Part shown: one piece after another, positions 7,571-15,911 of the stretch | Numbering within the stretch: position 1 is the first letter of the stretch | Layout of the letters: every line of letters starts with the position of its first letter | Assembly (NCBI GenBank): GCA_009784825.1 | Contig: WQXO01000009.1 | Coordinates: forward strand, 1 to 64,000 | Direction of reading: 5' to 3' | Length of the DNA: 64,000 nt | Source: Oscillospiraceae bacterium | GTDB lineage: Bacteria; Bacillota; Clostridia; Oscillospirales; Ruminococcaceae | Position numbers and translations under genes: made by a program | Notes under the pieces: model-generated | What the model was told of the DNA's origin: nothing | Databases searched by the model: none | Seen by the model: the letters and a program-made list of their open reading frames with translations, nothing else

Positions 7571-8736
7571 TTTACACCTCCGAAAAATTTGGGTATGTAC
7601 TTCCTGTTCGCTTCAAGCAACTCATTCAATAATAATGCGGCTTTCTCCGGATTGTCAATCAGCGGATTGGCAATCAATGCCGCTAACGCTTTATCCCTAC
7701 TGCCTTCGATTGCCGCTTGAACTGTGAGCTTTTCATATTTTTTAACCTGCTTCATTAAATTAATTATGCTATCATTATATTTACTTACAGGCTGCGGTGT
7801 GACAAAATTTTTACCGAGACGGCATTTTATTTCAACCACGTCATCATCGTCCATAAACGGCACTGCACCCTTATTCTTGGTGTTGATTACGTGGATTTCA
7901 CCTTTATCGTTATAAATTGAAGCAACAGCGGATACTGCGGCAGTGGAATACATTGCTCCGCCACGCTCCATTAACTCGGGCGGTTTCACACATAACTCCT
8001 TGTCGGCGAATTGTTTAAACAGCTTGTCCTCGATTTCAAGGCAGACCTCCCCCCTTGTTTTTTCTGCGTTTATGCAGTTTTGCAGTTTTTCCGCATGGTT
8101 CTCGTAATATTCTAAGTAATATGACGCATGGTAGGGTTCTTGACTTGTTATCCAGCTTAAGTGATTTAACCCGATATACTCATAATCCCGGGTATTATTA
8201 ATATCCTTTAACATATTAATCGGGCAGTTGCATAAACCGAGCATGTTTATATCGGTATAATTCAGCAAAGCCTCTGCGATAATTCCCGATGGATTAGTGA
8301 AATTAATCAACCATGCACCCGTTTCGGATAATCGTTTCATGCGTTCGGCTATATCCATCATCACCGGAATGGTTCTGAGTGCTTTCATGAACCCGCCTGC
8401 ACCTGTGGTTTCCTGCCCGACATAACCGTATTTCAGCGGGATTTTCTCATCGAGAATACGTGCTTGCATTTTCCCCACCCTAATCTGCCCGAATACAAAA
8501 TCGGCACCGTCAAGAGTTTGGTCAAGGCTGTCGGTAAGTGTTACTGTACAGTTGTTTCCGCCCATGTTCAGTTGACGTTTGGCAAGGTTTCCGACAATAT
8601 CAAGCCGCTTAGGGTCGGTGTCCATTAGTGAAAACTCAGAAAAAGGCAGGGTTTCCTTAAAGTTAATAAACCCCTCTATCAATTCCGGTGTGTATGTACT
8701 CCCTGCACCGATTACAGCGGCTTTTAATTTAGGCAT
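7567..8736 (-). CDS. family 4 glycoside hydrolase (6-phospho-beta-glucosidase-like)
   Basis: GH4 enzymes cleave (phospho)glycosides by an NAD- and metal-dependent oxidation/elimination route. Seen: N-terminal Rossmann GAGSTYTPELIEGF, the FGQIRVGKMQARILDEKIPLKYG block, GQETTGAGGFMKALRTIP, LINFTNPSGI, the metal-binding Cys region GLCNCPI, GLNHLSW, and KPPELMERGGAMYSTAAVS. At 389 aa it is some 40-50 residues shorter than usual; the loss maps just after GLNH, where the family normally has an inserted segment before the H-Y-Y region. It overlaps the downstream kinase by 4 bp. The upstream neighbour is rqcP, only 2 bp away, so it reads as an insertion into the sporulation cluster. Confidence 0.88.
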   Translation of the reverse strand: MPKLKAAVIGAGSTYTPELIEGFINFKETLPFSEFSLMDTDPKRLDIVGNLAKRQLNMGGNNCTVTLTDSLDQTLDGADFVFGQIRVGKMQARILDEKIPLKYGYVGQETTGAGGFMKALRTIPVMMDIAERMKRLSETGAWLINFTNPSGIIAEALLNYTDINMLGLCNCPINMLKDINNTRDYEYIGLNHLSWITSQEPYHASYYLEYYENHAEKLQNCINAEKTRGEVCLEIEDKLFKQFADKELCVKPPELMERGGAMYSTAAVSAVASIYNDKGEIHVINTKNKGAVPFMDDDDVVEIKCRLGKNFVTPQPVSKYNDSIINLMKQVKKYEKLTVQAAIEGSRDKALAALIANPLIDNPEKAALLLNELLEANRKYIPKFFGGVK

Positions 8737-8738
8737 GA

Positions 8739-8978
8739 CTACATCACCTCATACAATTCGCTTGCCGTGTCTTTCCCGACAGTTTCAGCGATTTTCAGGA
8801 CTTTTACGGTCAGCGGTGTTTTCCCCATGCGGATTTCGATACTATCACCGAGCTTTACTTCATAGGAAGCACGAGCCGCCTTACCGTTGACGTAGATTTT
8901 CTCGGCGTCGCAGGCTTCGTTCGCAACGGTTCTGCGTTTTATTAAGCGAGAGACTTTTAAGTATTTATCAAGCCGCAT
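8739..8978 (-). CDS. rqcP: RqcP/YabO-type S4-domain ribosome quality control factor
   Basis: 79-aa S4 RNA-binding protein beginning MRLDKYLKVSRLIKRRTVA, the classical S4 opening, followed by the IYVNGKAARASYEVKLGDSIEIRMG beta hairpin. In B. subtilis RqcP (YabO) works with RqcH to add alanine tails to stalled chains on 50S subunits, and its gene sits between mazG (yabN) and yabP, the same neighbourhood as here. Start supported by GGAGATAA upstream. Confidence 0.85.
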   Translation of the reverse strand: MRLDKYLKVSRLIKRRTVANEACDAEKIYVNGKAARASYEVKLGDSIEIRMGKTPLTVKVLKIAETVGKDTASELYEVM

Positions 8979-9016
8979 ATTTATCTCCTGTTTTCGATTT
9001 GTTATACAGAAAATTA

Positions 9017-9038
9017 AAGGGCAGAATTAACTGCCCTT
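9017..9038 (-). terminator. terminator after hup
   Basis: 8-bp stem AAGGGCAG / CTGCCCTT with a 6-nt loop; on the minus strand it is followed by a T-rich TTAATTTTC. Lies about 20 bp after the hup stop codon, so part of hup transcription probably ends before rqcP. Confidence 0.7.
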
Positions 9039-9057
9039 CAAAAATCGGTATTACGAA

Positions 9058-9333
9058 CTAATCAGCTACCGCTTCTTTTAACGCCTTACCTGCTTTAAAT
9101 GCGGGAACTTTTGTAGCGGGGATTTTGATTTTCTTTTGTGTCTGGGGATTAACGCCTTCACGTGCTGCTCTTTCACGTACTTCAAATGTGCCGAAGCCTG
9201 TGAATTGAACTTTTTCGCCCTTTGCGAGTGTTTCTTGGATGCTTGCTAAAGTTGCTGTGATGATTGCATCAGCATCTTTCTTTGTTGTACCGGCTTTGTC
9301 CGCTACCATGGTAATCAGTTCTGCCTTTGTCAT
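9058..9333 (-). CDS. hup: HU-family nucleoid protein
   Basis: 91-aa [27 protein letters not shown], the [21 protein letters not shown] core, the DNA-intercalating [29 protein letters not shown]-terminus with the conserved Pro in the arm. Bends and compacts DNA as a dimer. Its ATG is preceded by GGAGGG. The gene lies between mazG and rqcP as in many Clostridia. Upstream, a small inverted repeat (TTGCG / CGCAA, 9357-9373) may weaken read-through from mazG. Confidence 0.95.
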   Translation of the reverse strand: MTKAELITMVADKAGTTKKDADAIITATLASIQETLAKGEKVQFTGFGTFEVRERAAREGVNPQTQKKIKIPATKVPAFKAGKALKEAVAD

Positions 9334-9412
9334 TGTTTAAACCCTCCATAAATTTTGTTGCGTTTTACCGCAATTAATTATTTTTTTGACTGACGAAAAA
9401 GTTGTGCTTTAA

Positions 9413-10276
9413 CTATTCCGTTAGTCTATCCGCTGATTTTTCAGCGTTTTTGGCTTTTTGCCATAACTCTTCAAGCTCAGTTGCGTCAAGCTCCTCAATT
9501 GATTTGCCTGATGATGTGACCATGCTTTCAAGTTCTCTAAATCGCATTATAAACTTATTTATCGAGATTGTCAAGGCTTTTTCACAATCTTTTTTCAAAA
9601 ATCTTCCTAAATTACAGCAGGTGAACAAAACATCGCCAAATTCTTCCTCAATTTCGACATCTTTTTTGTGCAGAATGGCAGTTTCGAGTTCCATGACCTC
9701 ACTTTTAAGGGTTCTAAGCACTTCCTCGGTATTGTTAAAATCGAAGCCGGTATGTGCTGCCCGCTTACCTACCTTTTCTCCCCTTGTGAGTGCGGGTAAT
9801 AATTTCGGAACACTTTCCAAACGGTCAGCGGCGGTTTCTTCACCCTTTGAGCTGCTTTTTAAATCGTCCCAGTTTCTTAGGACTTGTTCCGGGGTATTAA
9901 CGGAATTTAACGGGACGATGTGGGCATCGTCCCCTACAGAGAATACGTGGGGGTGGCGGTAGACTAACTTCTTGCAAATCACGTCGCAGACACCGTTGAA
10001 GTCGAATTCGCCCGCCTCTGACGCCATTTGAGCGTGGAATATTACCTGTAGCAGTAAATCCCCCAATTCCTCGCATAACTGCTCTGACCCCTCAGACTTG
10101 CCACCGGAGGCTCTCCGGTCAATAGCCTCTGCAACCTCATACGCTTCCTCTATGACGTTTGAGCGGATTGAAGCGTGAGTCTGCTCAATATCCCACGGAC
10201 AGCCCTCCGGCGAACGCAGAAGTGCCATTATAGCGATTAAGTCGTTTATGTTATAATTCTGCTTTTGTTCAAACAT
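9413..10276 (-). CDS. mazG: nucleoside triphosphate pyrophosphohydrolase MazG
   Basis: Hydrolyses (d)NTPs, including non-canonical ones, to NMPs. The 287-aa protein carries two MazG folds: N-terminal LRSPEGCPWDIEQTHASI, EEAYEVAEAI and ELGDLLLQVIFHA (metal-binding Glu/Asp), and C-terminal EEEFGDVLFTCCNLGRFL. B. subtilis YabN has an extra N-terminal methyltransferase domain that is absent here. It overlaps maf by 31 bp; the two form a nucleotide-pool-cleaning pair. Confidence 0.93.
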   Translation of the reverse strand: MFEQKQNYNINDLIAIMALLRSPEGCPWDIEQTHASIRSNVIEEAYEVAEAIDRRASGGKSEGSEQLCEELGDLLLQVIFHAQMASEAGEFDFNGVCDVICKKLVYRHPHVFSVGDDAHIVPLNSVNTPEQVLRNWDDLKSSSKGEETAADRLESVPKLLPALTRGEKVGKRAAHTGFDFNNTEEVLRTLKSEVMELETAILHKKDVEIEEEFGDVLFTCCNLGRFLKKDCEKALTISINKFIMRFRELESMVTSSGKSIEELDATELEELWQKAKNAEKSADRLTE

Positions 10277-10806
10277 CTCACAAGCCTCCCTATCGGCAGC
10301 CCCATCACGTTATAGAAGTCACCGACTATCCCTTTGACCAGTAATGCACCTTTTTCTTGAATCCCGTATGCCCCCGCCTTATCGAACGGCTCGCCTGTTT
10401 CGATGTAGGCGGTTATTTCTTCGTCACTTAATTCATAAAACTCAACCTCGGTTGATTCTGCGAAGGTTTCCTCGCTATTCCCCATAATTACACAAACACC
10501 GGTGAATACCGTGTGTGTTCTTCCGGAAAGTGTCCGTAACATATCAAACGCTTCTGACTTATCCGACGGTTTCCCCAGTATAACATTGTCAATAACCACA
10601 ATAGTATCCGCTCCGATAACTGTTGCGTCCGGGTGAAGCGTGGATATTTCCAAGGCTTTCTGGCGGGCTAACGCCATTACCGCTTGTTCGGGAGGGGTAT
10701 TTTCCGGAATGTGTTCCTCAGATTTTGCGGGGACTATCTCAAAATCATAGCCTGCCGATTTAAGAAGCTCATGCCTCCTCGGTGACTGACTGGCAAGAAT
10801 AAGCAT
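10246..10806 (-). CDS. maf: Maf-family nucleotide pyrophosphatase
   Basis: 186 aa from the ATG at 10806, which places LILASQSPRRHELL at the extreme N-terminus as in other Maf proteins; the reading frame extends 11 codons further upstream but those lack conservation. Seen also: the GADTIVVIDNVILGKP block, RTLSGRTHTVFTGV and the late EPFDKAGAYGIQEKGALLV. Family members remove dTTP/UTP or modified pyrimidine triphosphates and influence septation. A good promoter lies 24-52 bp upstream and the 3' end overlaps mazG. Confidence 0.93.
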   Translation of the reverse strand: MLILASQSPRRHELLKSAGYDFEIVPAKSEEHIPENTPPEQAVMALARQKALEISTLHPDATVIGADTIVVIDNVILGKPSDKSEAFDMLRTLSGRTHTVFTGVCVIMGNSEETFAESTEVEFYELSDEEITAYIETGEPFDKAGAYGIQEKGALLVKGIVGDFYNVMGLPIGRLVRCLNKSRIIT

Positions 10807-10829
10807 AATATACCAACCCTTTCCGGTTA

Positions 10830-10858
10830 AATATAGCATAGATTGTACTGCTTGTCAA
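10830..10858 (-). promoter_or_regulatory. sigma-A promoter of maf-mazG
   Basis: On the minus strand TTGACA (10858-10853), 17-bp spacer, TATATT (10835-10830), 24 bp before the maf start codon. Confidence 0.75.
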
Positions 10859-10885
10859 TAAATATGTTATGAGGAGATTGATTTT

Positions 10886-12439
10886 ATGAAAAAGAACAAT
10901 ATATTAAAAAATGCGGTAATTCTGTTCACGGCGATGATAATTACAAAACTGCTGAGTGCTGTGTTAAAAATCCCTTTGACAAATATACTCGGTGGGGTGG
11001 GAATGGGGTACTTCTCCGCAGCATACAGTGTGTTCATGCCGGTTTACGCATTAACCGCCGCCGCACTGCCCGCTGTAATTATGCGAATGACGGCACGCAA
11101 CGTCGTTTCCGGAAACTTCGCAAACGCTGTGAAAATCCGCCGTGTAGGGGTTTTATGCGGTTCCATGCTCGGAATAACCGGAACTGCCATTATTATTTTG
11201 ATTGCCTCCCCGTTTGCGAAGTATGTATCCGGCTCGGCTAACAGCCTGCCCGCTATGCTGATTATCGCACCGTCTTTGTTCTTTTGCTGTATTTCTGCGG
11301 TATATCGAGGGTATTATGAGGGGTTGTCCAACATGCTCCCGACTGCAATTACACAGATAATTGAAGCGGTTGTCAAGTCGGCTATCGGGATAGTCCTCGC
11401 ATTAGTCGTGGTTTCTAAAGGCGGGGATAACCTGCTCCCTTACGCTTCGGCGGCGGCGGTTGCGGGGATTACCGCGGGTGAGTTATGCGGATTGTTGTTC
11501 ATGTTAATCAGAACACGACTGCTTCCCGATTCAATAACCGCTTATGAAATAAAGAATTCCCCCGCCCCGCAAAACTCCCTTAAAATAGTCAAAACCATAT
11601 TTAAAGACACGCTCCCGATTACATTAGCGGCATTAGCCATGAATATTAACCCGCTGATTGACCTGATGACCATTACTAATATGTGCGGAACATTCGTATA
11701 CGGCAGTTACACGGGAATATCAACCTCGATTTTCGCATTAGTGACTGCCATTACCGCAATGTTAAGCAAGTCTGCACTTCCGGAAATTACACTTGCTTAT
11801 GAAAAAAGAAATACTCCCGATTTAATCCGAAGCCTAAAAATCCTGTTCAAAGGCACGTTTATAATATGTTTCCCGCTTTGCTTAGGATTAGCGGCGATAG
11901 CTGAACCGTTGTTATCATTATTATATTTCTCGAAACCCGCAGAGGTCGCTGTGTCTACGTTACCATTAATAGTACTGTGCTTGGGAGGAGCTTCACTTGT
12001 CCTTGCGGGAACGCTGTTCAGCATATTTACGGCAATCGGGAGAGCGGACTTACAGGTTAAGCTAATGCTTGTCGGGGCGGCAGTAAAACTATGCGGTAAT
12101 CTTGTTCTGATAAGAATACCGCAGTTAAGCGTGACGGGAGCGGCATTAGCAACAGTAGCGTGTTATTCAATAGTATCGGTTATCGGGTTATTCATGCTTA
12201 AGGGGTTAGTAAAGGAAAAATTAGAAATGCCGAGGTTCTTCCTGCAACCATTAATATTTGCCGGATTATGCGGGTTGGGTGCGTACTTCAGCCATTACCA
12301 TGTTTTTGTTAATTTACCGCCCATGTTCAGAATAACTGCTTCAGTAGCTGTGGGAGCGTTGGTGTATATAATATGCACTTCTATCGCCGATAAAAAATAT
12401 ATCGGGTATTTCCTGATTAAAAAAGCAACGGAGGTTTAA
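10886..12439 (+). CDS. SpoVB/YabM-type polysaccharide flippase (MOP superfamily)
   Basis: 517-aa integral membrane protein with about 14 hydrophobic segments, starting MKKNNILKNAVILFTAMIITKLLSAVLKIPLTNILG; the GMGYFSAAYSVFMPVYAL and YRGYYEGLSNMLPTAITQIIEAVVKS stretches are typical of SpoVB/YabM/MurJ-like lipid-linked oligosaccharide flippases. The location next to mazG/rqcP/yabPQ corresponds to yabM in B. subtilis. Likely moves a peptidoglycan precursor or spore-cortex-related lipid across the membrane. Start at 10886 has GAGGAGA upstream; its stop codon overlaps the convergent phoR stop inside a shared terminator. Confidence 0.85.
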   Translation: MKKNNILKNAVILFTAMIITKLLSAVLKIPLTNILGGVGMGYFSAAYSVFMPVYALTAAALPAVIMRMTARNVVSGNFANAVKIRRVGVLCGSMLGITGTAIIILIASPFAKYVSGSANSLPAMLIIAPSLFFCCISAVYRGYYEGLSNMLPTAITQIIEAVVKSAIGIVLALVVVSKGGDNLLPYASAAAVAGITAGELCGLLFMLIRTRLLPDSITAYEIKNSPAPQNSLKIVKTIFKDTLPITLAALAMNINPLIDLMTITNMCGTFVYGSYTGISTSIFALVTAITAMLSKSALPEITLAYEKRNTPDLIRSLKILFKGTFIICFPLCLGLAAIAEPLLSLLYFSKPAEVAVSTLPLIVLCLGGASLVLAGTLFSIFTAIGRADLQVKLMLVGAAVKLCGNLVLIRIPQLSVTGAALATVACYSIVSVIGLFMLKGLVKEKLEMPRFFLQPLIFAGLCGLGAYFSHYHVFVNLPPMFRITASVAVGALVYIICTSIADKKYIGYFLIKKATEV

Positions 12440-12456
12440 TAAACTCCGTTGCTTTT
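12421..12456. terminator. bidirectional terminator containing both stop codons
   Basis: Perfect 13-bp arms AAAAGCAACGGAG / CTCCGTTGCTTTT with a 10-nt loop. The stop codons of the plus-strand flippase (12437-12439) and minus-strand phoR (12436-12438) both fall in the loop. The arms begin and end in four A/T residues, so the hairpin can work in both directions. Confidence 0.85.
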
Positions 12457-13758
12457 GATATAACATGTTATGGTTGTGCTGTTCTCATCACTTTTTAGTT
12501 CAACCCTGCCGTGGTGATATTCCGAAATATGTTTAACAATTGATAAACCTAAGCCGGTTCCGCCGGTTTTTTTGTTGCGGGATTTATCAACTCTGTAGAA
12601 CCGCTCGAAGACACGCTTTTGATGTTCCTTTGGAATACCGATACCGGTATCTGTGACGGATATTACGCAAAACTCGCCGGACTTAGAAAGTGTTACATGA
12701 ACCCTGCCCTGCGGCTTGTTATACTTAATGCCGTTGTCAATAAGGTTATAGAGCAATTCGTCAAGCATAGTCATGTTCGCCCTAATGTCGAATTTGTCGC
12801 CGCTTAATTCAACAACAACCTCTTTATCGTTTGCATTTTCCATCAAACCGGCAATCACTGTTTCGGCTAAAGCGTATACATCAAATGAGTTATGCTCGTT
12901 TTTAATATCACCCTCGTCAAACTCGGATAATCTGATAATGTCATTAATAATATCGAGAAGTCTGCCTGCCTGTGCCGATATTTTCTCCGCAAACTCCTTA
13001 ACGTCCTCTTCCTTTGCCATGCCGTTTTCAATCATCTCGGACAATGCACTAATCGTCGTAAGCGGTGTTTTTAACTCATGGGAGACGTTCGCCGAGAACT
13101 CACGCCTGTGCTTTTCCGCCTTGTATTTCTCGGTGACATCGAAGAATAAAACAACAGTACCGTTAATTTTGTCATTGATATATGACGGGTTAAAGAACAC
13201 ATTGTAAATCCGTTTATTTCTCTCAAACTTCATCTCGGTGCTTTCACCGTTAAAGCATTTTTTAATCCCCTGCTGAAACTCAATATCACGGCAGATGTGC
13301 AGAATATTCTTCCTAAGCATCTCCTGCGGATTGAGATTGAACACCTGCGAAACACTTTTATTGGCAATCAGAACAATCCCGTTCCTGTCAAGGAGAATTA
13401 CACCCTCCCTCATGTCCTCTGCGATTGCTTCAATGGTGTCGGTTCTGTTTTTAAGCAGGGTAATATTTTTTTCTAACTTACGCTTTTTACGCTTGACCCG
13501 CCTGATGAAATACGAAAACTCATCGTAAACAAATGCATCGTCATTGTCAAAATCATAGTCGTTGAGCTTCTTTATAATTTTATTAGTCAGCAAATTAGAG
13601 ATAATTCCCGCCAAGCATAATGAGAGAGCCGTCATTATCACAATCACGGCATAAACGGCAGACATATCCGTGATTCTAAAAACAGATAAAACTGTGATTG
13701 TCAAAGCAGAGAAAACCACAATTATTATCAGCATACTTAAATATATCCGTCTTTTCAT
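12436..13758 (-). CDS. phoR: PhoR-type sensor histidine kinase
   Basis: 440 aa from the ATG at 13758 (GGAGAGTGA upstream). Domains: two N-terminal membrane helices (about 5-25 and 32-55) with almost no extracellular loop, a linker coiled coil, a PAS domain (AEDMREGVILLDRNGIVLIANKSVSQVF and following), HisKA with FSANVSHELKTPLTTI (phospho-His) and HATPase with NLIDNGIKYN, DTGIGIPKEHQKRVFERFYRVDKS and GGTGLGLSIVKHI. The short loop suggests sensing through the Pst transporter/PhoU rather than by direct ligand binding. Last gene of the pst-pho cluster, 4 bp after phoP. Confidence 0.9.
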   Translation of the reverse strand: MKRRIYLSMLIIIVVFSALTITVLSVFRITDMSAVYAVIVIMTALSLCLAGIISNLLTNKIIKKLNDYDFDNDDAFVYDEFSYFIRRVKRKKRKLEKNITLLKNRTDTIEAIAEDMREGVILLDRNGIVLIANKSVSQVFNLNPQEMLRKNILHICRDIEFQQGIKKCFNGESTEMKFERNKRIYNVFFNPSYINDKINGTVVLFFDVTEKYKAEKHRREFSANVSHELKTPLTTISALSEMIENGMAKEEDVKEFAEKISAQAGRLLDIINDIIRLSEFDEGDIKNEHNSFDVYALAETVIAGLMENANDKEVVVELSGDKFDIRANMTMLDELLYNLIDNGIKYNKPQGRVHVTLSKSGEFCVISVTDTGIGIPKEHQKRVFERFYRVDKSRNKKTGGTGLGLSIVKHISEYHHGRVELKSDENSTTITCYIKSNGVY

Positions 13759-13762
13759 ACTG

Positions 13763-14446
13763 TCACTCTCCGAGTTTATACCCAACATTACGAATGGTTT
13801 TAATATGTTCTCCCGCTGTGCCTAACTTTTTCCTCAGGGTTTTGATATGTACGTCTACGGTTCGGCTTTCTCCCTCGAAATCATACCCCCACACCGCCTC
13901 CATAATCTTATCCCTGCCTAAGACAATTCCCGAATTTATTAAAAGGTATTTAAGAAGCTCGTATTCCTTATAGGTGAGGGTGATTTTCTCATCGCCTGTT
14001 GAAACGGCTCGCCGTGCATTATCAAGAATGATATTCTCATAGCTGAGCTGTTCTTTTACGCTTGTTTCATTACCGCTTCGACGAAGCACCGCATTAATTC
14101 GGGAAATGAGTTCCATGACACCGAAAGGCTTTGTGACATAATCGTCAGCCCCTGCGTCAAGCCCCCTAACCTTATCAAACTCACTGCCCTTCGCCGTCAT
14201 CATAATCACGGGAATGGACTTATAGCGTGAATCGGAACGCAATCTTTTCAGAATAGATAATCCGTCGCTCTCAGGCAACATTATATCTAATAAAACTAAT
14301 TCAGGTAATTTCTTGTCGTTTGCGATTTTTTCAAAAAACGGTGTACCCGATTCAAACCCTCGTGCATCAAATCCGCCTGTGCTTAATGCGTAGATTACTA
14401 ATTCACGAATGTTCTCGTCGTCTTCTATAATATATATCTTTGGCAT
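13763..14446 (-). CDS. phoP: PhoP/PhoB-type response regulator
   Basis: 227 aa from the ATG at 14446, giving the standard MPKIYIIEDDENIRELV start; the reading frame's 28 further upstream codons overlap phoU and are not conserved. Receiver domain with the DD pair, phospho-Asp in LVLLDIMLPESDG, Thr in MMTAKG and Lys in TKPFG; OmpR-type winged helix with LTYKEYELLKYLLINSG and SRTVDVHIKTLRKKLG. Expected to bind the Pho boxes upstream of pstS (19177-19194). Confidence 0.93.
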   Translation of the reverse strand: MPKIYIIEDDENIRELVIYALSTGGFDARGFESGTPFFEKIANDKKLPELVLLDIMLPESDGLSILKRLRSDSRYKSIPVIMMTAKGSEFDKVRGLDAGADDYVTKPFGVMELISRINAVLRRSGNETSVKEQLSYENIILDNARRAVSTGDEKITLTYKEYELLKYLLINSGIVLGRDKIMEAVWGYDFEGESRTVDVHIKTLRKKLGTAGEHIKTIRNVGYKLGE

Positions 14447-14487
14447 AATATAAGTCCTGCCTTTTTCTTTTGTTCTGAATATTTTTA

Positions 14488-15135
14488 TTAATATCTGACG
14501 TGTTCGCCTTTGATAGAGAACAGCACCCATTCTGCTACGTTTACAGCGTGGTCGCCAATTCTCTCGAAGTATTTCGCAATCATCAGCATGTCTATTGCAT
14601 ATTCGCCGTGGGCATTGTCTGTCCTGAGCAGTTCAATCAAATCAGTCTTAATCTGGTGGAAAAGCTCATCGACTATATCATCTGACTTTATAACCGATAT
14701 TGCTAAGTCAAAATCTTTTTTAACAAATGCGTCAATACTGTCTGTCACCATTTTAGCGGTTGCCTCTGCCATCTTTGAGAAATGCCCCATTTTATTAAAA
14801 TAAGGTGTTCCGGACAGATACGGGGTGATTTCCGCAATATCTGCCGCTTGGTCGCCTATTCTTTCCATGTCTGTTATCATCTTCAGTGCTGCAGAAATAA
14901 GCCTTAAGTCACGTGCGACAGGCTGCTGCTGTAACAACAGCTTCAGGCATAATTCCTCAATATCACGCTCCATCTGGTCGATTTCACGGTCATATTCCAC
15001 CGCTCTGTCGGCGGCTTCCGAATTCTGCTCTTTCATCGCTTGAATTGCTAAGGCAATTGATGTTTCGATTAAACCGCCCATTTCTATGAGCATATTATTT
15101 AATAGAGTTAGTTGCTGTTCAAATTTGTTTCTCAT
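14488..15135 (-). CDS. phoU: phosphate signalling protein PhoU
   Basis: 215 aa with two PhoU helical repeats: FEQQLTLLNNMLIEMGGLIETS near the start, EIDQMERDIEELCLKLLLQQQPVARDLRLI with the ERDIE metal-binding motif, MITDMERIGDQAADIAE, and the second copy ending AKYFERIGDHAVNVAEWVLF. Links Pst transporter state to PhoR. The start at 15135 is chosen because GGAGGTTTGGATAAC precedes it; it lies 1 bp past the pstB stop. Confidence 0.95.
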   Translation of the reverse strand: MRNKFEQQLTLLNNMLIEMGGLIETSIALAIQAMKEQNSEAADRAVEYDREIDQMERDIEELCLKLLLQQQPVARDLRLISAALKMITDMERIGDQAADIAEITPYLSGTPYFNKMGHFSKMAEATAKMVTDSIDAFVKKDFDLAISVIKSDDIVDELFHQIKTDLIELLRTDNAHGEYAIDMLMIAKYFERIGDHAVNVAEWVLFSIKGEHVRY

Positions 15136-15136
15136 G

Positions 15137-15892
15137 TTATCCAAACCTCCCTGTAATATAGTCCTCGCAACGCTTATCCTTGGGCATAGAGAACAATGTT
15201 TCTGTTTTACCGAACTCCACCATTTCTCCAAGCAGGAAAAATGCGGTTTTGTCGGAAATTCTTGTAGCCTGCTGCATGTTATGTGTTACTATTATTACCG
15301 TATAATCGCCTTTTAAGTCGGAGATTAAGTCTTCGATTTTAGAAGTGGATATAGGGTCTAAGGCACTTGTCGGCTCGTCCATAAGCAGCACCTCCGGTGA
15401 TACCGATAACGCTCGTGCGATACAAAGACGCTGCTGCTGTCCGCCCGATAAACCTAAGGCACTTTTCTTTAACCTGTCCTTGGTTTCTTCCCAAATTGCC
15501 GCATCACGCAGGGACTTCTCCACAATTTCGTCTAATTTCAGTTTTGCTGTTATTCCGTGAGTGCGGGGCCCGAACGCAATGTTATCGTATATACTCATGG
15601 GAAACGGATTAGGCTTCTGAAACACCATGCCCACCCTTTTTCTGAGGTGGTTGACGTTGATGTTCCCGAATATGTCCTGTCCGTCAAGGTGGATTTTCCC
15701 TGTAACTCTGCACCCCTCTACAAGGTCATTCATTCGGTTAAGCGTCTTAATTAATGTTGATTTTCCGCACCCGGACGGTCCAATGAACGCAGTGACCTCC
15801 TTTTCCATAATGTCCATGTTGACATCTTTCAAGGCTTGAAAATCACTGTACCATAAATCAACATTCTTAAGCTCATACTTATTCTTTCTCAT
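15137..15892 (-). CDS. pstB: phosphate ABC transporter ATPase PstB
   Basis: 251-aa ABC ATPase. Walker [19 protein letters not shown]-loop [16 protein letters not shown] (PstB-specific), signature [15 protein letters not shown], Walker [14 protein letters not shown] and switch His in VIIVTHNM. Energises high-affinity phosphate import. Sits 20 bp after the fused permease and 1 bp before phoU. Confidence 0.97.
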   Translation of the reverse strand: MRKNKYELKNVDLWYSDFQALKDVNMDIMEKEVTAFIGPSGCGKSTLIKTLNRMNDLVEGCRVTGKIHLDGQDIFGNINVNHLRKRVGMVFQKPNPFPMSIYDNIAFGPRTHGITAKLKLDEIVEKSLRDAAIWEETKDRLKKSALGLSGGQQQRLCIARALSVSPEVLLMDEPTSALDPISTSKIEDLISDLKGDYTVIIVTHNMQQATRISDKTAFFLLGEMVEFGKTETLFSMPKDKRCEDYITGRFG

Positions 15893-15911
15893 TCAGAAAT
15901 ATGTCCTTTCA

